Positions 1 through 6,771 of a stretch of 10,485 nucleotides of DNA are shown piece after piece (positions within the stretch are counted from its first letter, which is position 1; every line of letters begins with the position of its first letter). Source of the DNA: an uncultured Ignavibacteria bacterium (GTDB lineage Bacteria > Bacteroidota > Ignavibacteria > SZUA-365); NCBI GenBank assembly GCA_913060595.1, contig CAJXSA010000120.1:1-10485 (forward strand). The letters are read 5' to 3'. The position numbers were made by a program, and so were the translations under genes. Under the pieces are notes generated by a model. The model ran no database searches. It was not told where the DNA came from and worked only from the letters and a program-made list of their open reading frames with translations.

Positions 1-1
1 A

Positions 2-1204
2 CCCTCGAAGAATCCCGGCTACCGCGAACGTCTCGGCGCGCGCTATTTCGGCGCGCGGGAAATGGACGCCCGCGCCCTTCGCCGCGTGCTCGTCCAGCAC
101 GCCGACGGCAGCACCAGCCGCGCGGACATCCCCATGTACGAAGCCACGCGTGACGCGCGCTACGATCCCCTGCTCCGCGAGGGCGACATCATCATCGTGC
201 CGCATCGCGAAGTCGGCGCGCCCACCATCGCCGTGCTGGGCGCCGTGCAGCGTCCGGGCGTGTTCGATTACGTGGAAGGCGACAAGCTCACCGATCTCGT
301 GCGCATGGGCTTCGGACTCGACAACGCGCGGCAGATCACGCAGGCCGAACTCATCCGCGCCGGTGGTGAAACCGTGCAGCTGGACGTCGACCAGCTCCGC
401 CGCATCGGTCCCGCGAAAGGCGCCTCGCTTCGCGCCGCCGGTTCCGGTTCCGGCGAGGACATCACGCTGCGTGCGGGCGACCGCCTGATGGTGTACGCCG
501 TGCCGACGCGCGTGGAAGGCGGCAGCGCGGTGGTGGACGGCGAAGTGCTGAATCCCGGCACCTATCCCATCACTCCCGGCACGACAACACTCACCGAACT
601 CGTGCGCATGGCCGGCGGCTTCACCGCCGAGGCCTGGCCCGGACTGGCCGAGCTGTACCGCCGCCAGACCGGGGTGGACGGCTTCGCGCTGGACCAGGAC
701 CGCGAGCGCAACCGCAACTTCGAGAAATCAAACCTCGTGTACGAGGACACCCTGTACTGGGCCATCGGCTCGCGCGTGCGCGAGGGGCAGGTGGCCGTGG
801 ACTTCCACCGCCTCTTTGTGAAAGGCGACGGCACGGCCAACGTCACACTGCGTGACGGCGACATCCTGCTCGTTCCGCGCAACACCGGCACCGTGTACGT
901 CTACGGACAGGTGCAGAGCGGCGGCTTCGTGCCCTGGCGCGAGGGCATGGACTTCGACGACTTCATCGCCCGCGCCGGCGGCTTCGGCGAATCGGCCGAC
1001 GACGACCGCGCCGCCGTCATCAAGGGCAACACCCGCGCCTGGGTGCATCCCGACGACGCCGTCATCGAACCCGGCGACATGATTTACGTCCCGCACGAAC
1101 CCCTGGTGCGCCTCTCGACCACCACGGACATCCTCGCCGTCGCCGCCGCCATCGTCGGCGGCCTCGCCGGTGTCGCGGGACTTGTGATCTCTGTGACTCG
1201 ATAA
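2..1204 (+). CDS. SLBB-domain polysaccharide export protein (Wza-like), 5' end outside window
   Basis: This is probably a periplasmic/outer-membrane polysaccharide export protein. The frame is open from base 2 with no stop before the first ATG at 62. The upstream residues read like part of the same protein, so the true start is taken to be outside the window. Residues below are counted from the ATG at 62. Three SLBB-like beta-grasp repeats are visible, at about 56-90 (VLGAVQRPGVF), 157-190 (VDGEVLNPGTY) and 278-312 (VYGQVQSGGFV). Each continues into a 'L..LVRMAGGF'-like helix. GD-x-I-x-VP motifs end segments at about 41-47, 266-272 and 338-344. A hydrophobic alanine/glycine-rich C-terminal segment (358-377) looks like a membrane anchor. 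Several SLBB repeats in one chain are usual for Bacteroidota-type exporters and differ from the single Poly_export core of E. coli Wza. The N-terminal Poly_export domain and any lipoprotein signal would lie upstream and cannot be checked here. The Wzz-type gene downstream supports the role. Confidence 0.85.
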   Translation, partial: PSKNPGYRERLGARYFGAREMDARALRRVLVQHADGSTSRADIPMYEATRDARYDPLLREGDIIIVPHREVGAPTIAVLGAVQRPGVFDYVEGDKLTDLVRMGFGLDNARQITQAELIRAGGETVQLDVDQLRRIGPAKGASLRAAGSGSGEDITLRAGDRLMVYAVPTRVEGGSAVVDGEVLNPGTYPITPGTTTLTELVRMAGGFTAEAWPGLAELYRRQTGVDGFALDQDRERNRNFEKSNLVYEDTLYWAIGSRVREGQVAVDFHRLFVKGDGTANVTLRDGDILLVPRNTGTVYVYGQVQSGGFVPWREGMDFDDFIARAGGFGESADDDRAAVIKGNTRAWVHPDDAVIEPGDMIYVPHEPLVRLSTTTDILAVAAAIVGGLAGVAGLVISVTR

Positions 1205-1218
1205 ATATTTCTTGTGAG

Positions 1219-1250
1219 CACGAAGACACGAAGACACAAAGTCACGAAGA
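1219..1250 (+). repeat. Four-unit 8-bp tandem repeat (CACGAAGA type)
   Basis: Four consecutive 8-bp units are seen: CACGAAGA, CACGAAGA, CACAAAGT, CACGAAGA. A T-rich stretch (TATTTTTTCT) follows at once. The repeat starts 14 bp after the export-protein stop codon. A related CACAAAGG-type repeat, also followed by a T-run, is found inside the flippase gene at 5040-5083. No protein or RNA gene is evident. The T-run could help end transcription, but no stable GC stem directly precedes it. Confidence 0.75.
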
Positions 1251-1272
1251 TATTTTTTCTGGCAGGAAGGCT

Positions 1273-1312
1273 CCCACCCTCTGTGTAATTTATTCTCACA
1301 CACGGAGGTGGG
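1273..1312. repeat. Imperfect hairpin in the intergenic gap
   Basis: CCCACC (1273-1278) pairs with GGTGGG (1307-1312), and GTGT (1283-1286) can pair with ACAC near 1298-1303, around an AT-rich loop. No T-tract follows on either side, so it does not look like a standard intrinsic terminator. It lies between the tandem repeat and the larger inverted repeat at 1321-1426. Together these three structures take up most of the 1205-1445 gap. Confidence 0.5.
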
Positions 1313-1320
1313 CAAAGGCA

Positions 1321-1426
1321 GCGGGACATTCCTCTGAGTCGGAATGACCGTGGAGAAGCTTGAGCAGATCTCGTTATTTTCCGAGTTGAGACCAGGAACT
1401 GTTCCGACGATAGAGGAATGTCCCGC
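1321..1426. repeat. 106-bp inverted-repeat element with perfect 15-bp ends
   Basis: The ends are GCGGGACATTCCTCT (1321-1335) and its exact reverse complement at 1412-1426. A second matching pair lies just inside: GTCGGAA (1338-1344) with TTCCGAC (1402-1408). A small apical CTCG/CGAG pair is at 1370-1373 and 1382-1385. There is no ORF inside and no obvious target-site duplication at the flanks (GGCA against GAAC). It ends 19 bp before the Wzz-type start codon. It could be a non-autonomous mobile element (MITE- or REP-like) or a large RNA hairpin in the leader of the next gene. Confidence 0.7.
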
Positions 1427-1445
1427 GAACTGACGCAATAGAACT

Positions 1446-2642
1446 ATGACCCAATCCCAAGAAAGCATATCAGAGAACAGGCCATTTGTCCGATCAGTCT
1501 TTGTCCTGCTCAGGCACTGGCGCTTCCTGGCCGCGTCCTTTTTCGTCGCAGCCGTGATCGCGGTGGTGTTCGCGCTGATGCAGCCGAACTGGTTCCGCTC
1601 GGCCAGCACCTTCCTGCCGCCCTCGGGCTCGACGGGACTGCTGGACCGCGTCGCGGGCGGACTGTCCTCCACCCTCAAAACCTTCGGCATCGCCGGTTCG
1701 GGCAGTGAGAGCGAAGCCTACAGCCTGCTCTCCATTCTCGAAAGCCGCCGCATGGGCGAACGCATCATCGAAAAGTTCGACCTGATGAAGGTGTATGAAA
1801 TCGAGGACGGGTCGATGGAAAAGGCCCTCGGGGCGCTGGACGACAATACGCGCTTCGATTTCGAGGACGACGGACGCGTGGTCATCAGCGTGTGGGACAC
1901 CGACGCGGAGCGCGCGGCCGACATGGCCAACACCTACTTCGCGTACATGAACGAGATCTCCTCGGAAATGAACAGCGCCGAGGCGCGCAGCAACCGGCAG
2001 TTCATGGAACTGCAGTACTTCACCGTGCGCGACTCCCTGCACCGCCTCGAGGAGCGCATGGCCGCCTTCCAGAAGCGCACCAACATCATTTCGCTCGAAG
2101 AGCAGACCAAGGCCACCATCAAGGCGGCGGGCGAGCTGTACGCCGAACTCGAGGCCAACCGCGTGGCGCTCGGCGTGCTCGAGCGCAGCCTGGGCGACGA
2201 CGACGCCGACGTGCGCGCCCTGCGCATCGCCGTCGAGGAAATGGAGAAGCGCGTGCCCGGACTCGGCGACAACGAGCTGACCGGCATGCTCGGCGACAAG
2301 GTCGGTGACATTTCCGCCGAAGGCATCACCTACGTGCGTCTCTATCGCGACATCGAAATTCTCTCCAAGCTGCAGGCCCTGCTGCTGCCGATGTACCAGC
2401 AGTCCGTCATCGACGAGCAGAAGGAAATGACCGTGCTCGTGCCGCTGGATCGCGCCGTGCCCGCGGAGCGCAAGGACAGACCCCGCCGCTCCATCATCGT
2501 GCTGGCGGCCGGACTCAGCGTGCTGGCCCTCGCCATGGGCTTCGTGCTCATCCGCGAGCGCTTCCGCCATTACACCCGCACATATGAGGACGAATGGTCC
2601 TCGGTGCGCAGAAGCATGTCGTTCAAACGCGGGAAGGAATGA
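1446..2642 (+). CDS. Wzz-type polysaccharide chain-length determinant / co-polymerase
   Basis: This 398-aa inner-membrane protein has the layout of polysaccharide co-polymerases of the Wzz family. It has an N-terminal cytoplasmic stretch, a first membrane helix at about 27-45, a large periplasmic helical domain, and a second helix at about 349-369. A proline-containing segment (P333, P339, P346) precedes the second helix, as in the P-rich motif of the family. The periplasmic part is rich in charged residues and likely coiled coil, especially about 195-290. There is no Walker-type tyrosine-kinase domain after the second helix, only a short basic tail, so this is a Wzz-like rather than a fused Wzc-like protein. 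Family members oligomerise and set polymer length with the Wzy polymerase, whose likely gene overlaps the 3' end. The start has little Shine-Dalgarno sequence and lies just downstream of a 106-bp inverted repeat. Confidence 0.85.
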   Translation: MTQSQESISENRPFVRSVFVLLRHWRFLAASFFVAAVIAVVFALMQPNWFRSASTFLPPSGSTGLLDRVAGGLSSTLKTFGIAGSGSESEAYSLLSILESRRMGERIIEKFDLMKVYEIEDGSMEKALGALDDNTRFDFEDDGRVVISVWDTDAERAADMANTYFAYMNEISSEMNSAEARSNRQFMELQYFTVRDSLHRLEERMAAFQKRTNIISLEEQTKATIKAAGELYAELEANRVALGVLERSLGDDDADVRALRIAVEEMEKRVPGLGDNELTGMLGDKVGDISAEGITYVRLYRDIEILSKLQALLLPMYQQSVIDEQKEMTVLVPLDRAVPAERKDRPRRSIIVLAAGLSVLALAMGFVLIRERFRHYTRTYEDEWSSVRRSMSFKRGKE

Positions 2643-4147
2643 CCCGGCTGCTGAATTCCATCGCGCTCGCCGCGCCGGATCCCGGGACCGACACGCCCCT
2701 TTCGTGGAAAGAGGCTGTCGGTTTTCTCCTTGTGACCGCCCTGCTCATGACGGCAGGCTTCGTGATGAAGCTGGAATTCTATCTCATGCTGCTGGCGCTG
2801 GGGGGACTCGCGGCGCTGGTCATCCTGCGTTCCCCCATGACCTGGATCGTACTTTCCATCGCGGGACACGGTCCGGTGTTCTGGACCATGACCGACAGTT
2901 TCACCGCCATCGAGGCCGCGCATGCCGCGTTGTTCTACGGGGGACTGCTCTGGTGGCTGTTCCACCGCATCGTCATCGCCCGGCAGCCCATACAGTGGAC
3001 GGTGGGCGGCGCGCTCTTCGTCCTGCTCTTCGTGCAGATGATGCTGCTCATCCCCGTCTCCCTGTCCGAGGGCGCCAATCCCTGGGTGATGTTCCGCGAA
3101 CTCGCCGTCCTTGCCACACTGCTGCTCTTCATACCCATCGCCCACGAGGCGAACACGCGCATGAAGCAGAAGCTCGTCGGCGGCGCGCTGGTGTTCGTGC
3201 TCTTCGCCCTCTCGGTGAAGAACATCTGGATGTACAAGCAGAAAGTCGTCGAAGCCGTGTACTTCTGGCAGGTGGGCGCGAGCCGCTCGGCCGAGACCTT
3301 TTTCCTCATATTCGTCACCGCCATCATCGGTTCGGCCATGCTGGTCTCAAGCTGGCGCCTGCGCACCTGGCTGTTCTGGGCGGCCGTGTTCGTGGCCGGG
3401 GCCGCCGCCACCATTCTCTCCTTCTACCGCACGCTGTGGGTGGGCGCCTTCGTCGGACTGTTCTCCATGGGCCTGCTCATGGGGAAAGCCTTCTGGAAGC
3501 GCGCCGCGCAGTACATCGCCATCGGCATGGTGCTGATGGCGGGACTGTACCCGGTGCTGCTCGAGGACTTCATTCCCCTCGACGTAATGTGGACGTCCAT
3601 TTCCTCCCGCTTCGAATCCATCGGCGAGTACGGGCAGGATCTCTCCGTGCGCAATCGCGACGCCGAGGCGCGCGAAGTGCTGAACACCGTCGACGGACAC
3701 TGGGTGCTGGGCAAGGGCCTGGGCGCCCCGCTGCATTTCTTCAAGCTGACCACGCTGGAGACCATACACACGTCCTGGACGCACAACGGCTACGCCTGGG
3801 TGCTGCGGCATTACGGCATCGTGGGCACGCTGCTGCTCTTCGGCAGCTATCTCGCCTACGTGCTCATGGGCGTGCGCCTCGAGCGGCGATTGCGCACCTG
3901 GCCCGGCCTGCCCGAGCATGTGCGCTTCCGGTGGCGCACGGCCGTGGCCTGCGGCATCGCCATCATTGTGGCCACCATGCTGGTGTCCATCACCATCAAC
4001 CAGTTCCTCAGCCGCGAGGGCGGACTCGTCTTCGCCGTGCTTTACGGCCTGTACGAGGCCTGGGAGCGTGAGCTGTTCCCGTCCACCGCCGCGGCGTCCG
4101 TTCCCGATCCGGCACCCATTCCCGCATCCAGTCCCGAAAGCGCATGA
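2639..4147 (+). CDS. O-antigen ligase/polymerase-like membrane protein (WaaL/Wzy family)
   Basis: This 502-aa polytopic inner-membrane protein has roughly ten or more hydrophobic helices. The start is set at the ATG at 2639 because it makes a 4-bp ATGA overlap with the Wzz-type stop. An in-frame ATG at 2594 would overlap that gene by 49 bp. The region resembling the Wzy_C/O-antigen ligase domain includes FYRTLW with R264, then a large probable periplasmic loop with several arginines (SSRFES, SVRNRDAEAR). A later conserved-looking THNGY segment (H382, with H377 nearby) leads into a GIVGTLLLF helix. Ligases and polymerases of this superfamily use an Arg/His-bearing periplasmic loop to transfer undecaprenyl-linked glycans. 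From sequence alone the protein could be the polymerase (Wzy) or a ligase (WaaL). Its place between Wzz and flippase genes favours the polymerase. The 3' end overlaps the flippase start by ATGA. Confidence 0.8.
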   Translation: MTRLLNSIALAAPDPGTDTPLSWKEAVGFLLVTALLMTAGFVMKLEFYLMLLALGGLAALVILRSPMTWIVLSIAGHGPVFWTMTDSFTAIEAAHAALFYGGLLWWLFHRIVIARQPIQWTVGGALFVLLFVQMMLLIPVSLSEGANPWVMFRELAVLATLLLFIPIAHEANTRMKQKLVGGALVFVLFALSVKNIWMYKQKVVEAVYFWQVGASRSAETFFLIFVTAIIGSAMLVSSWRLRTWLFWAAVFVAGAAATILSFYRTLWVGAFVGLFSMGLLMGKAFWKRAAQYIAIGMVLMAGLYPVLLEDFIPLDVMWTSISSRFESIGEYGQDLSVRNRDAEAREVLNTVDGHWVLGKGLGAPLHFFKLTTLETIHTSWTHNGYAWVLRHYGIVGTLLLFGSYLAYVLMGVRLERRLRTWPGLPEHVRFRWRTAVACGIAIIVATMLVSITINQFLSREGGLVFAVLYGLYEAWERELFPSTAAASVPDPAPIPASSPESA

Positions 4148-5700
4148 GCACGGGCAGTCCCACGTCACATTCCGGTGTCCTTTCCCAGGGACTGCTTTCC
4201 ATGATCGCCTACGGCGTGAATTTCGCCGCGAGCTTTTTCGCCATACTCGGGATGATGCGCCTGATGGGCACCGAGGGCTGGGGACTGTTCGCCGTGGCCC
4301 TGCAGGTGGTGGCGCTCACGTCGATGATATCGGATTTCGGCATCGGTCCGGTAATCATGCGCCGCCTCGCCCTCGCGCCCGGCCGCGCCATGAGCATACT
4401 GCTCGAAGCCACCTCCTCGCGCCTCCTGCTTTTCATCCCCACCTGGCTGCTTTCCGTCGCCGTGGCCCTCGCCCTGGACAGCTCGGCCCAGTTCCTGCTC
4501 CTCGTGCATGTCATGCTGCTCAACGTGCTGATTTCCGCGCGGCTGCCCGTCATCCGCGGCACCTTCGAAGCGTTCTATCGTTCGCAGTCCCGCATGGCCT
4601 TTCCCACCGTCACCATGGCGGTGGACTCCCTGCTGCTGCTGGCCGCCGTGCTGGTGGTGCCCGCGAGCTTCCGCGATCCCGTGACGGCCATGATGCTGTA
4701 CACCGGTTCGAACCTGATAGGCGCCGCGCTGCTGCTGGGTGGCTCCGTGCGTTTCGCGCGGCGGATCAACACCGAGCCCGTGCGTGTGCGCTTCGCCGGG
4801 ATGCGGGAACTGGTGACCGCCTCCGCTCCCCTCGCGGTGTACCTCATGTTCAACGCCCTGCACATGAGCATGGAGACGCTGTACCTGAAGCTCTTCCACG
4901 GGGATGCGGCCGCCGGCATCTTCACCGCGGCCACGCGCATACTGACGCCGCTGGCGGTGTTCCCGACGATTATCGCGATATCGGCGGCACCGTTGATAGC
5001 AAAGGCCAGCGAGAGGGGGAAAGCCACTTTAAAGGCAACCACAGTGGACACAGAGTCTGGCACAAAGGGCACAAAGGATTTTTCGGCGGACGCGGCAGAT
5101 GACAATGGGGATATGAGCAGGTTGTTTTCGCTGGGGTTTAAGACGTTGTTGGTGGGGTCGGTGATGATTGCGGGGTTCGGGGTGACGAATACGCGGTGGC
5201 TGCTGGACGTGGTGCTGGGTGAGGAATTCCGGGAGTCGGCGGTGCCGATGATGCTGCTCTTCCTGACCTTCATGCCCATGGCGCTGAACATCTTTCTCGT
5301 GGAAGTGAACAACGCGCGCGACCGGCTGAAGACGAACACGCGCTTTGCGGCTGTGCTGGCGCTGACCAGCGTCCTGCTGGGCGCCGTGCTGACCTGGCAG
5401 TGGTCCGCCGACGGTGCGGCCGTGGCGAAGATGTCCGCCATCGTCCTCGGACTCGGCTATCTCATCATGCGCTCGCGCGAGGGCATCGCCTTCGCCGTGA
5501 AGCCGCTCGTGTGGAAAAGCGTGCTGCTATTCGCCGTGCTGGTGGGGCTGCGCGAAGCGCTCGATCCCCTCAACCGCTGGGTGGCCAACGGCGCCGCCCT
5601 CGCCGCCGTCACCGCCGGCATCTTCCTGCTCCGCGTCTACACCACCGAAGAACTCCGTCAGTGGCGCCGGCAGTTCGCCGCGCTCATCCGCCGTGCCTGA
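4144..5700 (+). CDS. Wzx-type polysaccharide flippase (MVF/MOP superfamily) with an in-frame repeat insertion
   Basis: This 518-aa multi-helix membrane protein would move lipid-linked oligosaccharide across the inner membrane. The N-terminus (GVLSQGLLSMIAYGVNFAAS, then a MRLMGTEGWGLFAVA stretch) is typical of Wzx/RfbX proteins: an early helix followed by a G-x-x-x-Y/F-G-type motif. About 12 or more hydrophobic helices follow. At residues about 293-322 a hydrophilic, low-complexity segment (ATTVDTESGTKGTKDFS) interrupts the link between two helices. Removing it would join KASERG directly to DMSRLF, as expected for the family. Its DNA is a CACAAAGG-type tandem repeat. Around it (about 4945-5250) codons end in G far more often (ttg, ggg, gtg, acg) than in the C-ending flanks. 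The start overlaps the upstream stop by ATGA, so translation is probably coupled. The 3' end converges with a - strand gene, leaving a 9-bp gap. Confidence 0.85.
   Translation: MSTGSPTSHSGVLSQGLLSMIAYGVNFAASFFAILGMMRLMGTEGWGLFAVALQVVALTSMISDFGIGPVIMRRLALAPGRAMSILLEATSSRLLLFIPTWLLSVAVALALDSSAQFLLLVHVMLLNVLISARLPVIRGTFEAFYRSQSRMAFPTVTMAVDSLLLLAAVLVVPASFRDPVTAMMLYTGSNLIGAALLLGGSVRFARRINTEPVRVRFAGMRELVTASAPLAVYLMFNALHMSMETLYLKLFHGDAAAGIFTAATRILTPLAVFPTIIAISAAPLIAKASERGKATLKATTVDTESGTKGTKDFSADAADDNGDMSRLFSLGFKTLLVGSVMIAGFGVTNTRWLLDVVLGEEFRESAVPMMLLFLTFMPMALNIFLVEVNNARDRLKTNTRFAAVLALTSVLLGAVLTWQWSADGAAVAKMSAIVLGLGYLIMRSREGIAFAVKPLVWKSVLLFAVLVGLREALDPLNRWVANGAALAAVTAGIFLLRVYTTEELRQWRRQFAALIRRA
5040..5083 (+). 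repeat. CACAAAGG-type tandem repeat inside the flippase gene
   Basis: The units are CACAGTGGA (5040-5048), CACAGAGTC (5049-5057), a 3-bp spacer, CACAAAGGG (5061-5069) and CACAAAGGA (5070-5078), followed by a run of five T. The tract is read through in frame as ...TVDTESGTKGTKDF.... Unit sequence and the trailing T-run resemble the intergenic tandem repeat at 1219-1250. The surrounding codons from about 5020 to 5110 also lack the hydrophobic character of the rest of the gene, so the inserted piece may be as long as about 90 bp. Confidence 0.75.
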
Positions 5701-5709
5701 GCCATCTCC

Positions 5710-6090
5710 CTAGCGACAGAGATCTTTCACAGTCTGCAGCGCGCACCGGGCCCTGTGAGCTATCGCCACCGGAGTCCGGTACTCGTTGTAACGTGCCGTT
5801 TTCGATTCGTTCATCAGGAAACGATAGGCGTCGTATCCCGGACGCATGTGTTCGAACACGAGCTGACAGAGCCGCTGGTGTTTGTCCTGGCGAAACTCTT
5901 CCCTCGTCCTTTCCCAGTAGACGTCGAAATTGGCGTATTCTCTGTCATCCACGGTACGGGGAAAGAGTGCGGCACGCGCGTAGTGGAGGGCCGCGTAAAA
6001 CGCGGTCGTCACGACCCAGTCAGGCCATTCTCCCGATACAGCGATGTAATCACAGAGTGTTTCGTTGTGTTCTGCGTGTTCCCTGCTCAT
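5710..6090 (-). CDS. HEPN-like small protein, possible toxin/RNase-family member
   Basis: This 126-aa protein is predicted all-helical. The pattern DWVVTTAFYAALHYARAAL (residues 24-42), followed by HQR (H71, R73), a later Y-x-x-Y-R segment (87-90) and SKTARY (96-101), is like small HEPN-superfamily proteins. In such proteins a W/Y-rich first helix is followed by an H-x-x-R helix and an 'S..aRY' turn. Many HEPN proteins are ribonucleases or RNA-binding partners in toxin-antitoxin or defence modules. The classic R-x4-6-H catalytic motif is not cleanly present here (R67-QDK-H71 has only three residues between), so activity is uncertain. The start at 6090 overlaps the end of the upstream gene by 41 bp, suggesting a co-transcribed and perhaps translationally coupled pair. 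The stop is 9 bp from the convergent flippase stop. The cassette interrupts the polysaccharide genes and appears less GC-rich than they are. Confidence 0.6.
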   Translation of the reverse strand: MSREHAEHNETLCDYIAVSGEWPDWVVTTAFYAALHYARAALFPRTVDDREYANFDVYWERTREEFRQDKHQRLCQLVFEHMRPGYDAYRFLMNESKTARYNEYRTPVAIAHRARCALQTVKDLCR

Positions 6091-6523
6091 CCCCTAGCAA
6101 ATATCTGTGAAAGCGATTGAAACCGTCTGCACTCAGAAGGTCGTAATTGAGATTATCACCCTGATAGGTGAATGCAAAGCTGATCGCGTAGTTGGGCTCC
6201 GTCCATTGCCGTTCCAGTTCGCCGACGACGGAGTACATTCCGGTGAACGCTTCTCCTACGTACTCGTCGGCGGGCAGGACGATCATCACCTCGGGGGCGT
6301 CGAATTTCGTATCGTTCAAAATGGCTGCAAGCGGGTGCAATCCCCTATCCATCAGGCGGTCCAGCACGGTGCGCGTGTGATAGCCTGCGCGCTTCGCATT
6401 GTGCGCGGCAGTCAACTGGTCGGGACCGTAGCGATCGTCTCCATCACCGGGATGCACCCAGTCCTGAGGATCGACGTCCGGTCGGATTTTCTCGTCTACG
6501 ATATGATGTTTCGGATCAGTCAT
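6050..6523 (-). CDS. Protein of unknown function, partner of the HEPN-like gene
   Basis: This is a 157-aa soluble protein that I do not recognise. The start at 6523 is chosen because AGGAGAG lies 8-14 bases upstream. The frame is open back to an ATG at 6712, but that extension (63 residues) has basic, cysteine-containing, unconvincing composition and lacks such a site. The N-terminal 40 residues are polar and rich in Asp, Pro and His (DVDPQDWVHPGDGDD). A helical part follows (about 37-70), then an alpha/beta-looking part with strands VMIVLPA (79-85), NYAISFAFTY (111-120) and LNYDLL (125-130). There is no signal peptide or membrane helix. A minimal nucleotidyltransferase GS...D-x-D motif, which would make this an MNT/HEPN pair, is not visible. 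Gene order and the 41-bp overlap with the HEPN-like gene suggest the two proteins act together. An antitoxin-like role is inference only. Confidence 0.55.
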   Translation of the reverse strand: MTDPKHHIVDEKIRPDVDPQDWVHPGDGDDRYGPDQLTAAHNAKRAGYHTRTVLDRLMDRGLHPLAAILNDTKFDAPEVMIVLPADEYVGEAFTGMYSVVGELERQWTEPNYAISFAFTYQGDNLNYDLLSADGFNRFHRYLLGDEQGTRRTQRNTL

Positions 6524-6531
6524 CCTGATTC

Positions 6532-6537
6532 TCTCCT
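6532..6537 (-). promoter_or_regulatory. Ribosome binding site deciding the start at 6523
   Basis: On the - strand AGGAGA lies eight bases before the ATG at 6523-6521. It is among the best Shine-Dalgarno matches in the window and supports the short form of the protein over the in-frame ATG at 6712. Confidence 0.6.
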
Positions 6538-6543
6538 GTGAAA

Positions 6544-6573
6544 CAAATTGATGCATCATGTTCAGAAAATCAA
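6544..6573 (-). promoter_or_regulatory. Possible promoter of the two-gene - strand cassette
   Basis: Reading the - strand, TTG (6573-6571) is followed after 19 bases by TCAATTTG (6551-6544), about 20 bases before the start codon at 6523. This resembles the Bacteroidota-type arrangement TTG-N19-21-TAnnTTTG with one mismatch. The assignment depends on the host being of that lineage, which is unproven. AT-rich sequence makes chance matches likely here. Confidence 0.25.
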
Positions 6574-6583
6574 CATCAAAGTT

Positions 6584-6608
6584 CCTCCCACAATCTCTTG
6601 TTGGGAGG
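6584..6608. other. Small stem-loop in the divergent intergenic region
   Basis: CCTCCC (6584-6589) pairs with GGGAGG (6603-6608), extended by ACAA/TTGT (6590-6593 and 6598-6601) around a TCTC loop, with one bulged T. A wider pair, GAGGCA (6612-6617) with TGCCTC (6641-6646), lies next to it. The 248-bp gap 6524-6771 between the divergent genes holds these hairpins, a possible - strand promoter and the ribosome binding sites. I see no other gene in it. Confidence 0.5.
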
Positions 6609-6771
6609 AGGGAGGCACTGCAGCGAGTTCCCACCCTGAATGCCTCTTTCACAGGAAATTTCCATACTTTTGTACAGCCAATCACCGAAGCCAGCCATTC
6701 TTCATGCCGCATTCGACGTACCGGGTATCATTGACTGAGGAACGTCCTCTCATTCACAGGGAGATCGACCG

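Noticed and set aside
1273..1312. Intrinsic terminator after the export gene.
   Set aside because: The stem is imperfect with a long loop and no T-tract follows it. The T-rich run at 1251-1260 comes before it.
2594..2638. Upstream ATG at 2594 as the start of the O-antigen ligase-like gene.
   Set aside because: It would give a 49-bp overlap with the Wzz-type gene and a polar 15-residue leader. The ATGA overlap at 2639 is the more usual arrangement and matches the next junction.
5878..5892. A canonical HEPN ribonuclease motif (R-x4-6-H) in the 126-aa protein.
   Set aside because: The arginines near H71 give spacings of three, seven and nine residues rather than four to six. The HEPN-like call rests on the overall pattern, and catalysis is left open.
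6524..6712. N-terminal extension of the unknown - strand protein to the ATG at 6712.
   Set aside because: The extension crosses hairpin-containing intergenic sequence and has unconvincing composition. A good ribosome binding site supports 6523.
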